Shown: piece after piece, positions 45,936 through 53,998 of the stretch
Position numbering within the stretch: position 1 is the stretch's first letter
Layout: every line of letters begins with the position of its first letter
From: Shinella zoogloeoides
GTDB taxonomy: Bacteria > Pseudomonadota > Alphaproteobacteria > Rhizobiales > Rhizobiaceae
Reading direction: 5' to 3'
DNA length: 64,000 bases
Assembly (NCBI RefSeq): GCF_020883495.1
Contig: NZ_CP086611.1
Coordinates: forward strand, 124,001 to 188,000
The notes under the pieces: model-generated
Told to the model about the DNA's origin: nothing
Seen by the model: only the letters and a program-made list of their open reading frames with translations
Databases searched by the model: none
Position numbers and translations under genes: made by a program

Positions 45936-47018
45936 TCAGGCCGCCTCCGCCGGAATGAGGTGTACGGCCGCCGGATCGTAGGCGAGGCGGGCATGGCGCG
46001 ACTGCTCGACCGCGCCGACGAGGCTGCGCCGCGCCGCCGGGATTTCCGCGATGACGCGCCGGCCCGTCGCCGTGCGGCCGAAAAGCTCGAAGGTCGAGCC
46101 GACGAAGACGATCTGCTCGAGATCGATGTCGAGGCCCGGGGCGTCGCTGCCGGCCTCGGCGAGGAAGAACTGTTCCGGGCGGATGAGCGCCGTCGCCGCG
46201 CCCGTTGCGCCGGGTCTGCCATGCGCAATGGCGATGCCGTCCCGCGTTACGAGCTGGCCGCTGCCGGCCTCGCCCTCGAAGAGGTTGCTGGCGCCGACGA
46301 AGGTGGCGACGAAGCCGTTCTTCGGCTGGTCGTAGATGGCGCGGGGCGTATCGAGTTGCTGGATACGGCCGCCCGAGAGCACGGCGACGCGGTCCGACAT
46401 GGTCAGCGCCTCCTGCTGGTCGTGGGTGACGAAGATGAAGGAAATGCCGAGTTCGTTCTGCAGCGTCTTCAATTCGATCTGCATGGCCTGCCGCAGGTTC
46501 TTGTCGAGGGCCGAGAGCGGTTCGTCGAGCAGGAGGAGCTTCGGGCGGGCGATGATGGCGCGGGCGAGCGCCACGCGCTGCTGCTGGCCGCCGGAAAGCT
46601 GGCGCGGCTTGCGGCTCTCCAGCCCTTCCAGGCCGACCATGGCGAGGGCTTCCGCCACGCGCTTTGTCCGCTCGGGCTTTGCGACGCCGGCGACTTCCAG
46701 CGCGTAGCCGGTGTTCTCGCCCACCGTCATATGCGGAAAGAGCGCGTAGTTCTGGAAGACGGTGTTGACCGGGCGGCGGTAGGGCGGCCGGTCCGTCATG
46801 TCCTCGCCGTCGATCAGGATACGGCCGGAATCGAGTTCCACGAAACCGCTGATCGCCTGAAGGAGGGTGGTTTTTCCGCAGCCCGACGGCCCCAGCAGCG
46901 TCAGGAATTCGTTGCGCCGGACATCGAGGTCTATGGCGTCGAGCGCGGTGACCGTCTGGCCTTCGGGCGTGGCAAAGGCCTTCGCCGCCTTTTCCAGGCG
47001 GACTATGGAATCTCGCAT
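45936..47018 (-). CDS. ABC importer ATP-binding subunit, PotA-like (system 3)
   Basis: A 360-residue ATPase. Walker [15 protein letters not shown], signature [15 protein letters not shown], Walker [13 protein letters not shown] and the C-terminal TOBE domain are present. The start [10 protein letters not shown] at 47018 is chosen; the extension to 47165 runs through the divergent promoter. It is the first gene of the operon and divergent from the matching binding protein. Confidence 0.95.
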   Translation of the reverse strand: MRDSIVRLEKAAKAFATPEGQTVTALDAIDLDVRRNEFLTLLGPSGCGKTTLLQAISGFVELDSGRILIDGEDMTDRPPYRRPVNTVFQNYALFPHMTVGENTGYALEVAGVAKPERTKRVAEALAMVGLEGLESRKPRQLSGGQQQRVALARAIIARPKLLLLDEPLSALDKNLRQAMQIELKTLQNELGISFIFVTHDQQEALTMSDRVAVLSGGRIQQLDTPRAIYDQPKNGFVATFVGASNLFEGEAGSGQLVTRDGIAIAHGRPGATGAATALIRPEQFFLAEAGSDAPGLDIDLEQIVFVGSTFELFGRTATGRRVIAEIPAARRSLVGAVEQSRHARLAYDPAAVHLIPAEAA

Positions 47019-47182
47019 CGTCGTTCCCCAAAATGTTATAAAAATAACGCTTGTGCGATTTAGATATGTGGATACCATTTGCCTATCCAAGTCAACGGCC
47101 GAAAGAAGCCGGGACGGGAAAAGGCGGCGCAGAGGAAAGCGCCGGGGCCAGGACGGCCGAACCACCAGAGGAGACTATTTCC
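47019..47182. promoter_or_regulatory. Divergent promoter of importer system 3, with two inverted repeats
   Basis: A 164-base divergent region with an AT-rich centre. GTTAT-AAAA-ATAAC lies at 47035-47048 and TGGATA-N9-TATCCA at 47069-47089. Either may be the operator for the RpiR regulator encoded just downstream. AGGAG precedes the binding-protein start. Confidence 0.45.
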
Positions 47183-48253
47183 ATGACGAAAGCCAAACAT
47201 GCCGGTGCGTCCGGTTTTCAGGCCTGGATGCGCGGCACCGCCCTTTCGCTCGCCGCCCTCGTGGCGACGGCGGGCATGGCGGGCGCCGCCGAACTCAACG
47301 TCTATAACTGGGGCGAATACATCAATCCGGAGGTGCTGAAGAAGTTCGAGGAGGAGACCAAGATCAAGGTCAATCTCTCGACCTATTCCTCCAACGAGGA
47401 AATGCTGGCCAAGATCCAGGGCGGCGCGACGGGCTACGACATCGTCTTCCCGTCCGTGCATATGCAGGACATCATGGCCAAGCTCGATCTTCTGGAGAAG
47501 ACCGACATCAACAAATACGAGGGCTTCAAGAACATCGATCCCTCGTTCCTGCGCGCCAAGAGCGATCCGGGCGGCGAATATTGCCTGCCCTATGCCTGGG
47601 GCTCGGTCGGCATCTTCTATAACCGCAAGGTTCTCGGCAAGGATGTCACCGGCTGGAAGGACCTGATCGAGACGGTGAAGGCCAAGGGCCTGAAATTCAC
47701 CCTGCTCGACGACATGCGCGAGGTTCTGGCCGTCGGCCTCATCCTCAACGGCCACAAGATCAACTCCACCGATCCGGCTGAATTGCAGCAGGCGGCCGAC
47801 ACGATCATCGCCATGAAGCCGCATGTCGCGGCCTTCACTTATGACGAGCGGCCGATGGTGCAGGCAGGGGACGTTGCCGCCGGCCACGCCTTCGTCGGCG
47901 CGATGATCGACGTCTTCGGCAACGAGAAGGATCTCGGCTACGTGATCCCCGAGGAAGGCGCGACCATGTACCAGGAGGATATCTGCGTCTTGAAGAGCGC
48001 GCCGAACAAGGAGAACGCCATCAAGTTCCTCCAGTTCTACACCCGCCCGGAGATCGTCGCCCTCAATGTCGCGCAGCAGACCAACGGCACGGCCAATGTG
48101 CCGGCGCGGCAATTGACCCCGGAAAAGATCAAGAATAGCAAGGAAATCAACCCGCCGGCCGAAACGATGGGCCGTCTCCAGATATTCGAGGATCTGGGTC
48201 CGGCCCTGCGCCAGGTGGACCGCGTCTGGACGCGGGTCAAGACGGCCCAGTGA
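47183..48253 (+). CDS. ABC importer periplasmic binding protein, PotD type (system 3)
   Basis: A 356-residue binding protein. A Sec signal peptide (LSLAALVATAGMAGAA) precedes the mature start AELNVYNWGEYINPEVLKKFE, the PotD hallmark. The ligand is probably a polyamine or similar cationic amine. AGGAG is upstream of the ATG at 47183. It is transcribed away from its permeases and followed by a strong hairpin and the RpiR gene. Confidence 0.93.
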   Translation: MTKAKHAGASGFQAWMRGTALSLAALVATAGMAGAAELNVYNWGEYINPEVLKKFEEETKIKVNLSTYSSNEEMLAKIQGGATGYDIVFPSVHMQDIMAKLDLLEKTDINKYEGFKNIDPSFLRAKSDPGGEYCLPYAWGSVGIFYNRKVLGKDVTGWKDLIETVKAKGLKFTLLDDMREVLAVGLILNGHKINSTDPAELQQAADTIIAMKPHVAAFTYDERPMVQAGDVAAGHAFVGAMIDVFGNEKDLGYVIPEEGATMYQEDICVLKSAPNKENAIKFLQFYTRPEIVALNVAQQTNGTANVPARQLTPEKIKNSKEINPPAETMGRLQIFEDLGPALRQVDRVWTRVKTAQ

Positions 48254-48265
48254 GCGCGGTTGATC

Positions 48266-48289
48266 CCCGCCCGTCCTTGGACGGGCGGG
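48266..48289 (+). terminator. Stem-loop after binding-protein gene (system 3)
   Basis: A 9-bp stem, CCCGCCCGT paired with ACGGGCGGG, around loop CCTTGG, then CTTTC. It is 13 bases after the stop and sits between the binding protein and the RpiR gene. It is probably an attenuator or 3'-end protector. Confidence 0.6.
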
Positions 48290-48309
48290 CTTTCGAGGAG
48301 AGGGGCGAC

Positions 48310-49164
48310 GTGTCGAAACGCATTCTGAAGCTCGTTCAGTCCGACGACCTCAGACGGTCCAAATCCGACAAGCTGCTCGCCCATTATATCGAGCGGAACA
48401 TCGCCGAGCTTCCCTTCGAGACCGCGCGCTCCATCGCCCAGCGCCTTCAGGTCTCGCCGATGACCGTGGGGCGCTATCTGCGCCGCATGGGCTTCGACGG
48501 GCTGGACGAGTTGAAGAGCGAGTTGCGCCACGGCAGCTCCAACCCGGCCTGGCAGGTCAAGGGCCGGGTCGACCGGCTCCAGCAGGACCGGCAGGAGGGC
48601 AAGCTGCTCGCCGGCCTTATCCAGCAGCAGATCGATAATCTCAGCCAAATCTACGCCATCGCCAGCGCGCCGGAATGGCAGCAGACGATCGATGCGCTGA
48701 TCGGCGCGAGCGAGGTCTATGTCGCGGCGTACCAGAACGTGCGCGGCATCGCGCAGTATTTCGCCAGCCAGCTTTCCTATACCCGCCCGCGCGTGCAGTT
48801 CGTCGACGGGCTGAACGGCACCTATGCCGAGCTGCTCGACGGTTCCGTCGAGGGGCGGCTGCTCTTCCTGCATGACGTGCGGCGCTTTTCCGCCAAGGCC
48901 CGGCCGCTGGCGCTGGAGGCGCGCCGCGCCGGCGTCAAGGTCGTGCTGCTGACGGACGAATTCTGCCCCTGGGGGCCGGAGGTCTCCGATATCTGCCTCA
49001 TCGTGCCCGGCTCGCACGGCCCCCTCTGGGATGGCGCGGCCACCATGACCGCCGTCATGGACCTGATGCTCAGCAACATCATCGTCGTGCTCGGCGACGA
49101 GGTGAGCGAGCGCGTCGACACGCTCACCCGCCTGCAGGATGTCTTCGGCGATTTCGAGACCTGA
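48310..49164 (+). CDS. RpiR/MurR-family transcriptional regulator
   Basis: A 284-residue regulator with an N-terminal HTH-6 domain (FETARSIAQRLQVSPMTVGRY region) and a C-terminal SIS domain (ASEVYVAAYQNVRGIAQYFA; AGVKVVLLTDEFCPW). SIS domains usually bind phosphosugars, but several rhizobial RpiR proteins control importers of other compounds. GTG at 48310 with a GGAGAGGGG site is chosen; a GTG at 48250 overlapping the previous stop would include the hairpin. It probably controls importer system 3. Confidence 0.88.
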   Translation: MSKRILKLVQSDDLRRSKSDKLLAHYIERNIAELPFETARSIAQRLQVSPMTVGRYLRRMGFDGLDELKSELRHGSSNPAWQVKGRVDRLQQDRQEGKLLAGLIQQQIDNLSQIYAIASAPEWQQTIDALIGASEVYVAAYQNVRGIAQYFASQLSYTRPRVQFVDGLNGTYAELLDGSVEGRLLFLHDVRRFSAKARPLALEARRAGVKVVLLTDEFCPWGPEVSDICLIVPGSHGPLWDGAATMTAVMDLMLSNIIVVLGDEVSERVDTLTRLQDVFGDFET

Positions 49165-49169
49165 CCGGC

Positions 49170-49535
49170 TCAGTCCTTGCCTGGCAGCGGGCGGGTCACG
49201 ATGAAGGTGACGCTTGCCGCCAGGATCAGCCCGACCGTGACGGCAAGGGGGAGCGAGGGTTGCAGGCGATAGAGGAACAGGCCGTAGCTCACGGCGATAA
49301 GAGCGACGGCGGCGATCTTGGCGCGGGCCGAGATCGCGCCCTCCCGCCGCCAGTTCGCCAGGGGGGGGCCGAGCGTGCGATGGTCGAGAAGCCATTGTTC
49401 GAAGCGCGGCGAGGAGCGCGAGAAGCACCAGGCCGCGACGAGCAGGAATGGCGTCGTCGGCAACAGCGGCAGGAAAACGCCGACAATGCCGATCGCCGTC
49501 ATCAGGAAGCCGGCCAGCATGTAGATCGAGCGCAC
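49170..49535 (-). CDS. DUF454 (YbaN-family) inner-membrane protein
   Basis: A 121-residue membrane protein with three to four helices. GIVGVFLPLLPTTPFLLVAA followed by CFSRSSPRFEQWLL is the DUF454/YbaN signature. The function is unknown. A GTG at 49535 with GAGGG upstream is the likely start; the longer frame has an unlikely N-terminus. It is convergent with the RpiR gene. Confidence 0.85.
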   Translation of the reverse strand: MRSIYMLAGFLMTAIGIVGVFLPLLPTTPFLLVAAWCFSRSSPRFEQWLLDHRTLGPPLANWRREGAISARAKIAAVALIAVSYGLFLYRLQPSLPLAVTVGLILAASVTFIVTRPLPGKD

Positions 49536-49614
49536 GGAACCCTCATCGAAAAACGCGTTCGCGTCCAGATAGAGTGCTTTGCCGCTATCTCCAAGAGGCA
49601 AGGGCGACGCGCCC

Positions 49615-49878
49615 TCAGATAGGTTTGCTCTCCGCCGCCTTCGGGGCCTTTGCCCTTGCGCCGGCATCGGCTTTCCCGCCCCGCCCGAGGGCGATGTCGA
49701 TCAGGGGTTTCTTCGTGCGGGCGGGCCGAGCGTCGGCGGGAAGCGCCACCCGCTCGAATTCCTCGCGCTCGCGCACGGCCTGCGCCCAGTGCTCGATATC
49801 GTGCCCGTGGGGGTGGCCGGCCTCTTCCCAGAGCGAGTAGGCCCGCTTGCTGATCCATTCCATTCGCGCATCCGTCAT
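49615..49878 (-). CDS. DUF2934-domain small protein
   Basis: An 87-residue cytosolic protein. MEWISKRAYSLWEEAGHPHG then HDIEHWAQAVRE matches DUF2934, a short domain common in Rhizobiales and of unknown function. The C-terminus is basic and Ala-rich (GARAKAPKAAESKPI). It stands 79 bases upstream of the DUF454 gene on the same strand. Confidence 0.85.
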   Translation of the reverse strand: MTDARMEWISKRAYSLWEEAGHPHGHDIEHWAQAVREREEFERVALPADARPARTKKPLIDIALGRGGKADAGARAKAPKAAESKPI

Positions 49879-50741
49879 CGTTGAACCTCGCTCGAGAGTG
49901 ATCGACGCCGTGCCGGTCTATGGCAGAAGGAAACCGGAACACGGAACTTGCTGGAGGCCGGAAAACAACGGCCGGCGGTCCAGGTATCGGCGCACCATGC
50001 GCTCCGGGCGACAGGTCGGGCGGAGCAGGTCTGCAATGTGATTCGCCTGTCTAGGATGCGCCCAATGCGGCAGGGCATCAAGCGAAACGGGGCGATAGCC
50101 GCCGCGGTATTTTGGCCGCCACGAGGGAAAAATCATCCCTTCGCGCGTGCAAACCGATGGGATTTTGGAAAAGTTTCATGCTGGCGGGTGGACAGTGCCG
50201 ATCCCGCCAACGTATTGTCCGGATGAAGGAATCTCCAGCATGGACGGCGATATCGAAAGGCAGGGCGTTTGGCGGCATCAAGGCAACAGGATCGACCTTT
50301 TCATCGGGCTTTCCGCCTTCTCTGCACCGCGCTGACCTGTCTTTTGCTGTTGATATCCGTGCTCACGGCCCCGGTTGCCGCGAGCGCAGGGGCCAGGGCG
50401 TTGCGCCACGGCATGCAGAGGACCGCGGGATATCCATCGGGCACGGCCGATGCCGAATGCGGCAAACGTGTCGCCGCCGCAAAAGCGATGCAGTCCTGGG
50501 TGGGTCTTGCCTGCCGGTCGGTGCGAGCCGGTTCCCGTTCCGGAAGCGTTTCCGCCGCCACGGCCTTGGTTCCGCCTTTGCGGCCGGGCAAGGGGACGCC
50601 CGAAACGCGTGGGGCGCGTGCGCCTCCCTTGAATTTCGCCTGACGGCCGGTTCGATCGCTTGCGGTCGCCACGGCCTTCCCGACGCTGCCGGCGCGCCGG
50701 CATAGGAGAAGCTCTGAGGTTCGAAAGCGATCGATCAAACG
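49879..50741. other. Gene-poor stretch before the mrp operon
   Basis: An 863-base region with no gene I recognise. The first ~200 bases probably hold the promoter of the DUF2934 gene. The rest contains only short overlapping ORFs on both strands, one of which (50269-50643) begins with a plausible signal peptide. The promoter of the mrp operon presumably lies near 50640-50740. I see no tRNA, repeat or riboswitch here. Confidence 0.5.
50269..50643 (+). CDS. Doubtful small exported protein
   Basis: An open frame of 124 codons from a TTG. The N-terminal part RAFRLLCTALTCLLLLISVL then TAPVAASAGA looks like a Sec signal with an AxA cleavage site. The rest is Arg/Ala/Gly-rich with three cysteines and no recognised domain, and might simply be GC-rich noncoding DNA. 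There is no good ribosome site. Confidence 0.25.
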   Translation: MAASRQQDRPFHRAFRLLCTALTCLLLLISVLTAPVAASAGARALRHGMQRTAGYPSGTADAECGKRVAAAKAMQSWVGLACRSVRAGSRSGSVSAATALVPPLRPGKGTPETRGARAPPLNFA

Positions 50742-53660
50742 ATGACGGGTGAACTGATTCTGGTCCTGCTGGTCTGCCTTCCCTTCGCGGGAAGCCTTGC
50801 CGCGACCGTCCTTCTGCGCACGGATTCCCGCGTTCTGGCGGCGCGCATGGCTGGCGGGGTGGCCTTCGCCTGCCTCGTGCTGACGGCCATGCTCTATCCC
50901 GCCGTGCGCGGCGGCGGCCGGGTGCGGCTCGATCTGGAATGGCTGCCGCAGCTCGGCCTCGACGTCACCCTGCGCATGGACGGTTTCGCCTGGCTTTTCG
51001 CCATGCTGGTCACCGGCATCGGCTGCCTCGTCGTGCTCTATGCGCGCTACTACATGTCGGAAGAGGATCCGGTCCCGCGCTTCTTCTCCTTTCTTCTCGC
51101 CTTCATGGGCTCGATGCTCGGCATCGTGCTGTCGGGCAACATCATCCTGCTCTCGGTGTTCTGGGAGCTGACGAGCATCTTCTCGTTCCTGCTGATCAGC
51201 TATTGGCACAACAATGCCGCCGCGCGTGACGGCGCGCGCATGGCGCTGACGATCACCGGCATCGGCGGCTTCTGCCTGCTCGCCGGCCTGCTGGTGCTCG
51301 GCCATATCGTCGGCAGCTACGATCTCGACGTGGTGCTGGCGGCGGGAGACAAGATCAAGGCGCATCCCCTCTATCTCACGGCGCTCGTGCTGATCCTCAT
51401 CGGCGCGCTGACGAAGAGCGCGCAGGTGCCCTTCCATTTCTGGCTGCCGAACGCCATGGCCGCGCCGACCCCGGTTTCGGCCTATCTGCACTCCGCGACG
51501 ATGGTGAAAGCCGGCGTCTTCCTGCTCGTGCGCTTCTGGCCGGCGCTGTCGGGCACCTATGAATGGTTCATGCTGGTCGGCATCGCCGGCATCAGTACGC
51601 TGCTGCTCGGCGCTTACTTCGCCATGTTCCAGCAGGACCTGAAGGGCCTGCTCGCCTATTCGACGATCAGCCATCTCGGCCTCATCACCACGCTGCTCAG
51701 CCTCGGCAGCCCGGTCGCGGCGGTGGCGGCGATCTTCCACATGATGAACCACGCCACCTTCAAGGCCTCGCTCTTCATGGCGGCCGGCATCATCGACCAC
51801 GAGACCGGCACGCGCGACATGCGGCGATTGAGCGGGCTCTTCAAATACCTGCCGATCACCGGAACGCTCGCCATGGTCGCAAGCGCGGCCATGGCCGGCG
51901 TGCCGCTGCTCAACGGCTTCATTTCCAAGGAAATGTTCTTCGCCGAGGCGGTGGAAACGCATGCCGATTCCGTGCTCGACCGCATCCTGCCCTATGTGGC
52001 GACGCTCGCCGGCGCTTTCTCGGTCGCCTATTCGATCCGCTTCATTCACATGGTCTTCTTCGGCCCGCCGCCGACCGACCTGCCGAAGCCCAAGCCGCAC
52101 GAGCCGCCGCACTGGATGCGCTTCCCCATCGAGTTCCTCGTGCTGGCCTGCCTCGTCGTCGGCGTCATCCCGAGCCTGTCCATCGGCCCCTTCCTGCATT
52201 CGGCCGTCCTGTCGGTCCTCGGCGAGCGCACGCCGGAATACAGCCTCGCCGTCTGGCACGGCATCAACACGCCGCTGATCATGAGCATGATCGCGCTTCT
52301 CGGCGGCGCGGCGCTCTATTTCGTGATGAAGGACTACCTCGCCAAATGCGACGACGGCCCGCCGCTCTTCCGCCAGCTCACCGGGCAGCGCATCTTCGAG
52401 CGTGTCCTGGTGACCGTGTCGTGGAAATGGGCGCGCTGGCTGGAGAGCAATCTCGGCACCCGCAGCCTGCAGCCGCAGCTGCGTCTTGTCGCCGCCGCCG
52501 GTCTGTTGGTCGGTGTGGTTCCGCTCTATATCGCCGGCTTCTCGCCCAAGGCGCCGGTTCTGGGGGAGGTCGATCCGATCTTCGCCGTCATCTGGGGCAT
52601 CGGCGCCTTCTGCGCGCTGGGCGCGGCCTATCAGGCGAAATATCACCGGCTCGCCGCGCTCGTCCTGCTGGGCGGCGCGGGTATCACGACCTGCATCACC
52701 TTCGTCTGGCTTTCCGCGCCGGACCTTGCGATCACGCAGCTTGTCGTGGAGATCGTCACGACCGTTCTCCTGCTGCTCGGCCTGCGCTGGCTGCCGAAGC
52801 GCTCGGAGAAGGTCGACAATGCCGTGACGCTTGCCGCGCGCAGCCGCCGCTTCCGCGACTTCCTGCTCGCGGTCTCCTGCGGCTTCGGCATGTTCCTGTT
52901 CTCCTACGCGATCATGAAACAGCCGGTGCCGGACGCCATCGCCAGCTATTTCCTCGAAAAGGCCTATACGGAAGGCGGCGGGCGCAACGTGGTCAACGTC
53001 ATCCTCGTCGATTTTCGCGGCTTCGACACGATGGGCGAGATCGCGGTGCTTGCGATCGTCGCGCTGACGGTCTTCGCGCTGCTGCGCCGTTTCCGTCCCG
53101 CGCCCGACAGCATCGAGAAGCCGGAGCAGCAGCGCATCCAGAATGCCTATGACGACGAGCGTCCCGAGCGTTCGGCCGGCGATACGGTGCGCGATTACCT
53201 TCTGGTGCCCTCCGTCATCATGCAGTGGATGTTCCCGGTCGTCATCACCTTCTCGATCTATCTCCTGCTGCGCGGCCATGATCTTCCGGGCGGCGGCTTT
53301 GCCGGCGGCGTCACCATGGCCATCGCCTTCCTGCTGCAATATCTGGCGGGCGGCGTGCGTTGGGCGGAGGACCGTATCCGCATCCTGCCGTTGCGCTGGA
53401 TGGGCTTCGGCCTGCTGATGGCCGCGGCCACCGGCATGGGCGCATGGTTCCTCGGCTATCCGTTCCTGACCACCTATTCGCAATATGTCGCGCTGCCCTT
53501 CATCGGCAAGGTGCCGGCCGCGACGGCGCTGTTCTTCGATATCGGCGTCTTCGCGCTCGTCGTCGGGGCGACCGTGCTCATCCTCATCGCGCTTGCGCAC
53601 CAGTCCGTTCGCATGCACCGGGTCCGTAGTCCCGAGGCCGGCAAGGCGGAGGAAACCTGA
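50742..53660 (+). CDS. mrpA: Na+/H+ antiporter subunit A fused to subunit B (MrpAB)
   Basis: A 972-residue giant membrane protein. Residues ~1-770 are MrpA, related to NuoL, with proton-channel motifs such as KSAQVPFHFWLPNAMAAPTP and HMMNHATFKASLFM. The last ~170 residues are an MrpB domain with the hallmark LRGHDLPGGGFAGG near residue 845. The A-B fusion is typical of Rhizobiales PhaAB. It works with C-G subunits as a secondary Na+(K+)/H+ antiporter for pH and salt homeostasis. The stop overlaps mrpC. Confidence 0.95.
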   Translation: MTGELILVLLVCLPFAGSLAATVLLRTDSRVLAARMAGGVAFACLVLTAMLYPAVRGGGRVRLDLEWLPQLGLDVTLRMDGFAWLFAMLVTGIGCLVVLYARYYMSEEDPVPRFFSFLLAFMGSMLGIVLSGNIILLSVFWELTSIFSFLLISYWHNNAAARDGARMALTITGIGGFCLLAGLLVLGHIVGSYDLDVVLAAGDKIKAHPLYLTALVLILIGALTKSAQVPFHFWLPNAMAAPTPVSAYLHSATMVKAGVFLLVRFWPALSGTYEWFMLVGIAGISTLLLGAYFAMFQQDLKGLLAYSTISHLGLITTLLSLGSPVAAVAAIFHMMNHATFKASLFMAAGIIDHETGTRDMRRLSGLFKYLPITGTLAMVASAAMAGVPLLNGFISKEMFFAEAVETHADSVLDRILPYVATLAGAFSVAYSIRFIHMVFFGPPPTDLPKPKPHEPPHWMRFPIEFLVLACLVVGVIPSLSIGPFLHSAVLSVLGERTPEYSLAVWHGINTPLIMSMIALLGGAALYFVMKDYLAKCDDGPPLFRQLTGQRIFERVLVTVSWKWARWLESNLGTRSLQPQLRLVAAAGLLVGVVPLYIAGFSPKAPVLGEVDPIFAVIWGIGAFCALGAAYQAKYHRLAALVLLGGAGITTCITFVWLSAPDLAITQLVVEIVTTVLLLLGLRWLPKRSEKVDNAVTLAARSRRFRDFLLAVSCGFGMFLFSYAIMKQPVPDAIASYFLEKAYTEGGGRNVVNVILVDFRGFDTMGEIAVLAIVALTVFALLRRFRPAPDSIEKPEQQRIQNAYDDERPERSAGDTVRDYLLVPSVIMQWMFPVVITFSIYLLLRGHDLPGGGFAGGVTMAIAFLLQYLAGGVRWAEDRIRILPLRWMGFGLLMAAATGMGAWFLGYPFLTTYSQYVALPFIGKVPAATALFFDIGVFALVVGATVLILIALAHQSVRMHRVRSPEAGKAEET

Positions 53661-53998
53661 TGGAATTCGTCCTTTCCCTCGGTATCGGCATCATGACCGG
53701 CTCCGGCGTCTGGCTCATCCTGCGCCCGCGCACCTATCAGGTCATCATCGGCCTTTCGCTGCTGTCCTATGCGGTCAATCTCTTCATCTTCGGCGTCGGC
53801 GGCGTGAAATCCAACGCCGCGCCGCTGCTGGAGGAAGGCGTGCCGGTCTCCACCATGACCGATCCGGTGCCGCATGCGCTGGTGCTGACCGCCATCGTCA
53901 TCGGCTTTGCGACGACCGCGCTCTTCCTCGTGGTCCTGCTCGCCGCGCGCGGCCTTACCGGCACGGACCATGTCGACGGCAGGGAGCAGCCGAAATGA
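53660..53998 (+). CDS. mrpC: Na+/H+ antiporter subunit C
   Basis: A 112-residue three-helix protein related to NuoK: GVWLILRPRTYQVIIGLSLL then NLFIFGVGG and DPVPHALVLTAIVIGFATTA, the MrpC signature. TGATG overlap with mrpA and ATGA overlap with mrpD indicate coupled translation. Confidence 0.95.
   Translation: MEFVLSLGIGIMTGSGVWLILRPRTYQVIIGLSLLSYAVNLFIFGVGGVKSNAAPLLEEGVPVSTMTDPVPHALVLTAIVIGFATTALFLVVLLAARGLTGTDHVDGREQPK

Noticed and set aside
50301..53618. A 1105-codon minus-strand frame opposite mrpA
   Set aside because: It is antisense to the well-supported MrpAB protein. Charged repetitive composition is typical of GC-rich antisense frames.
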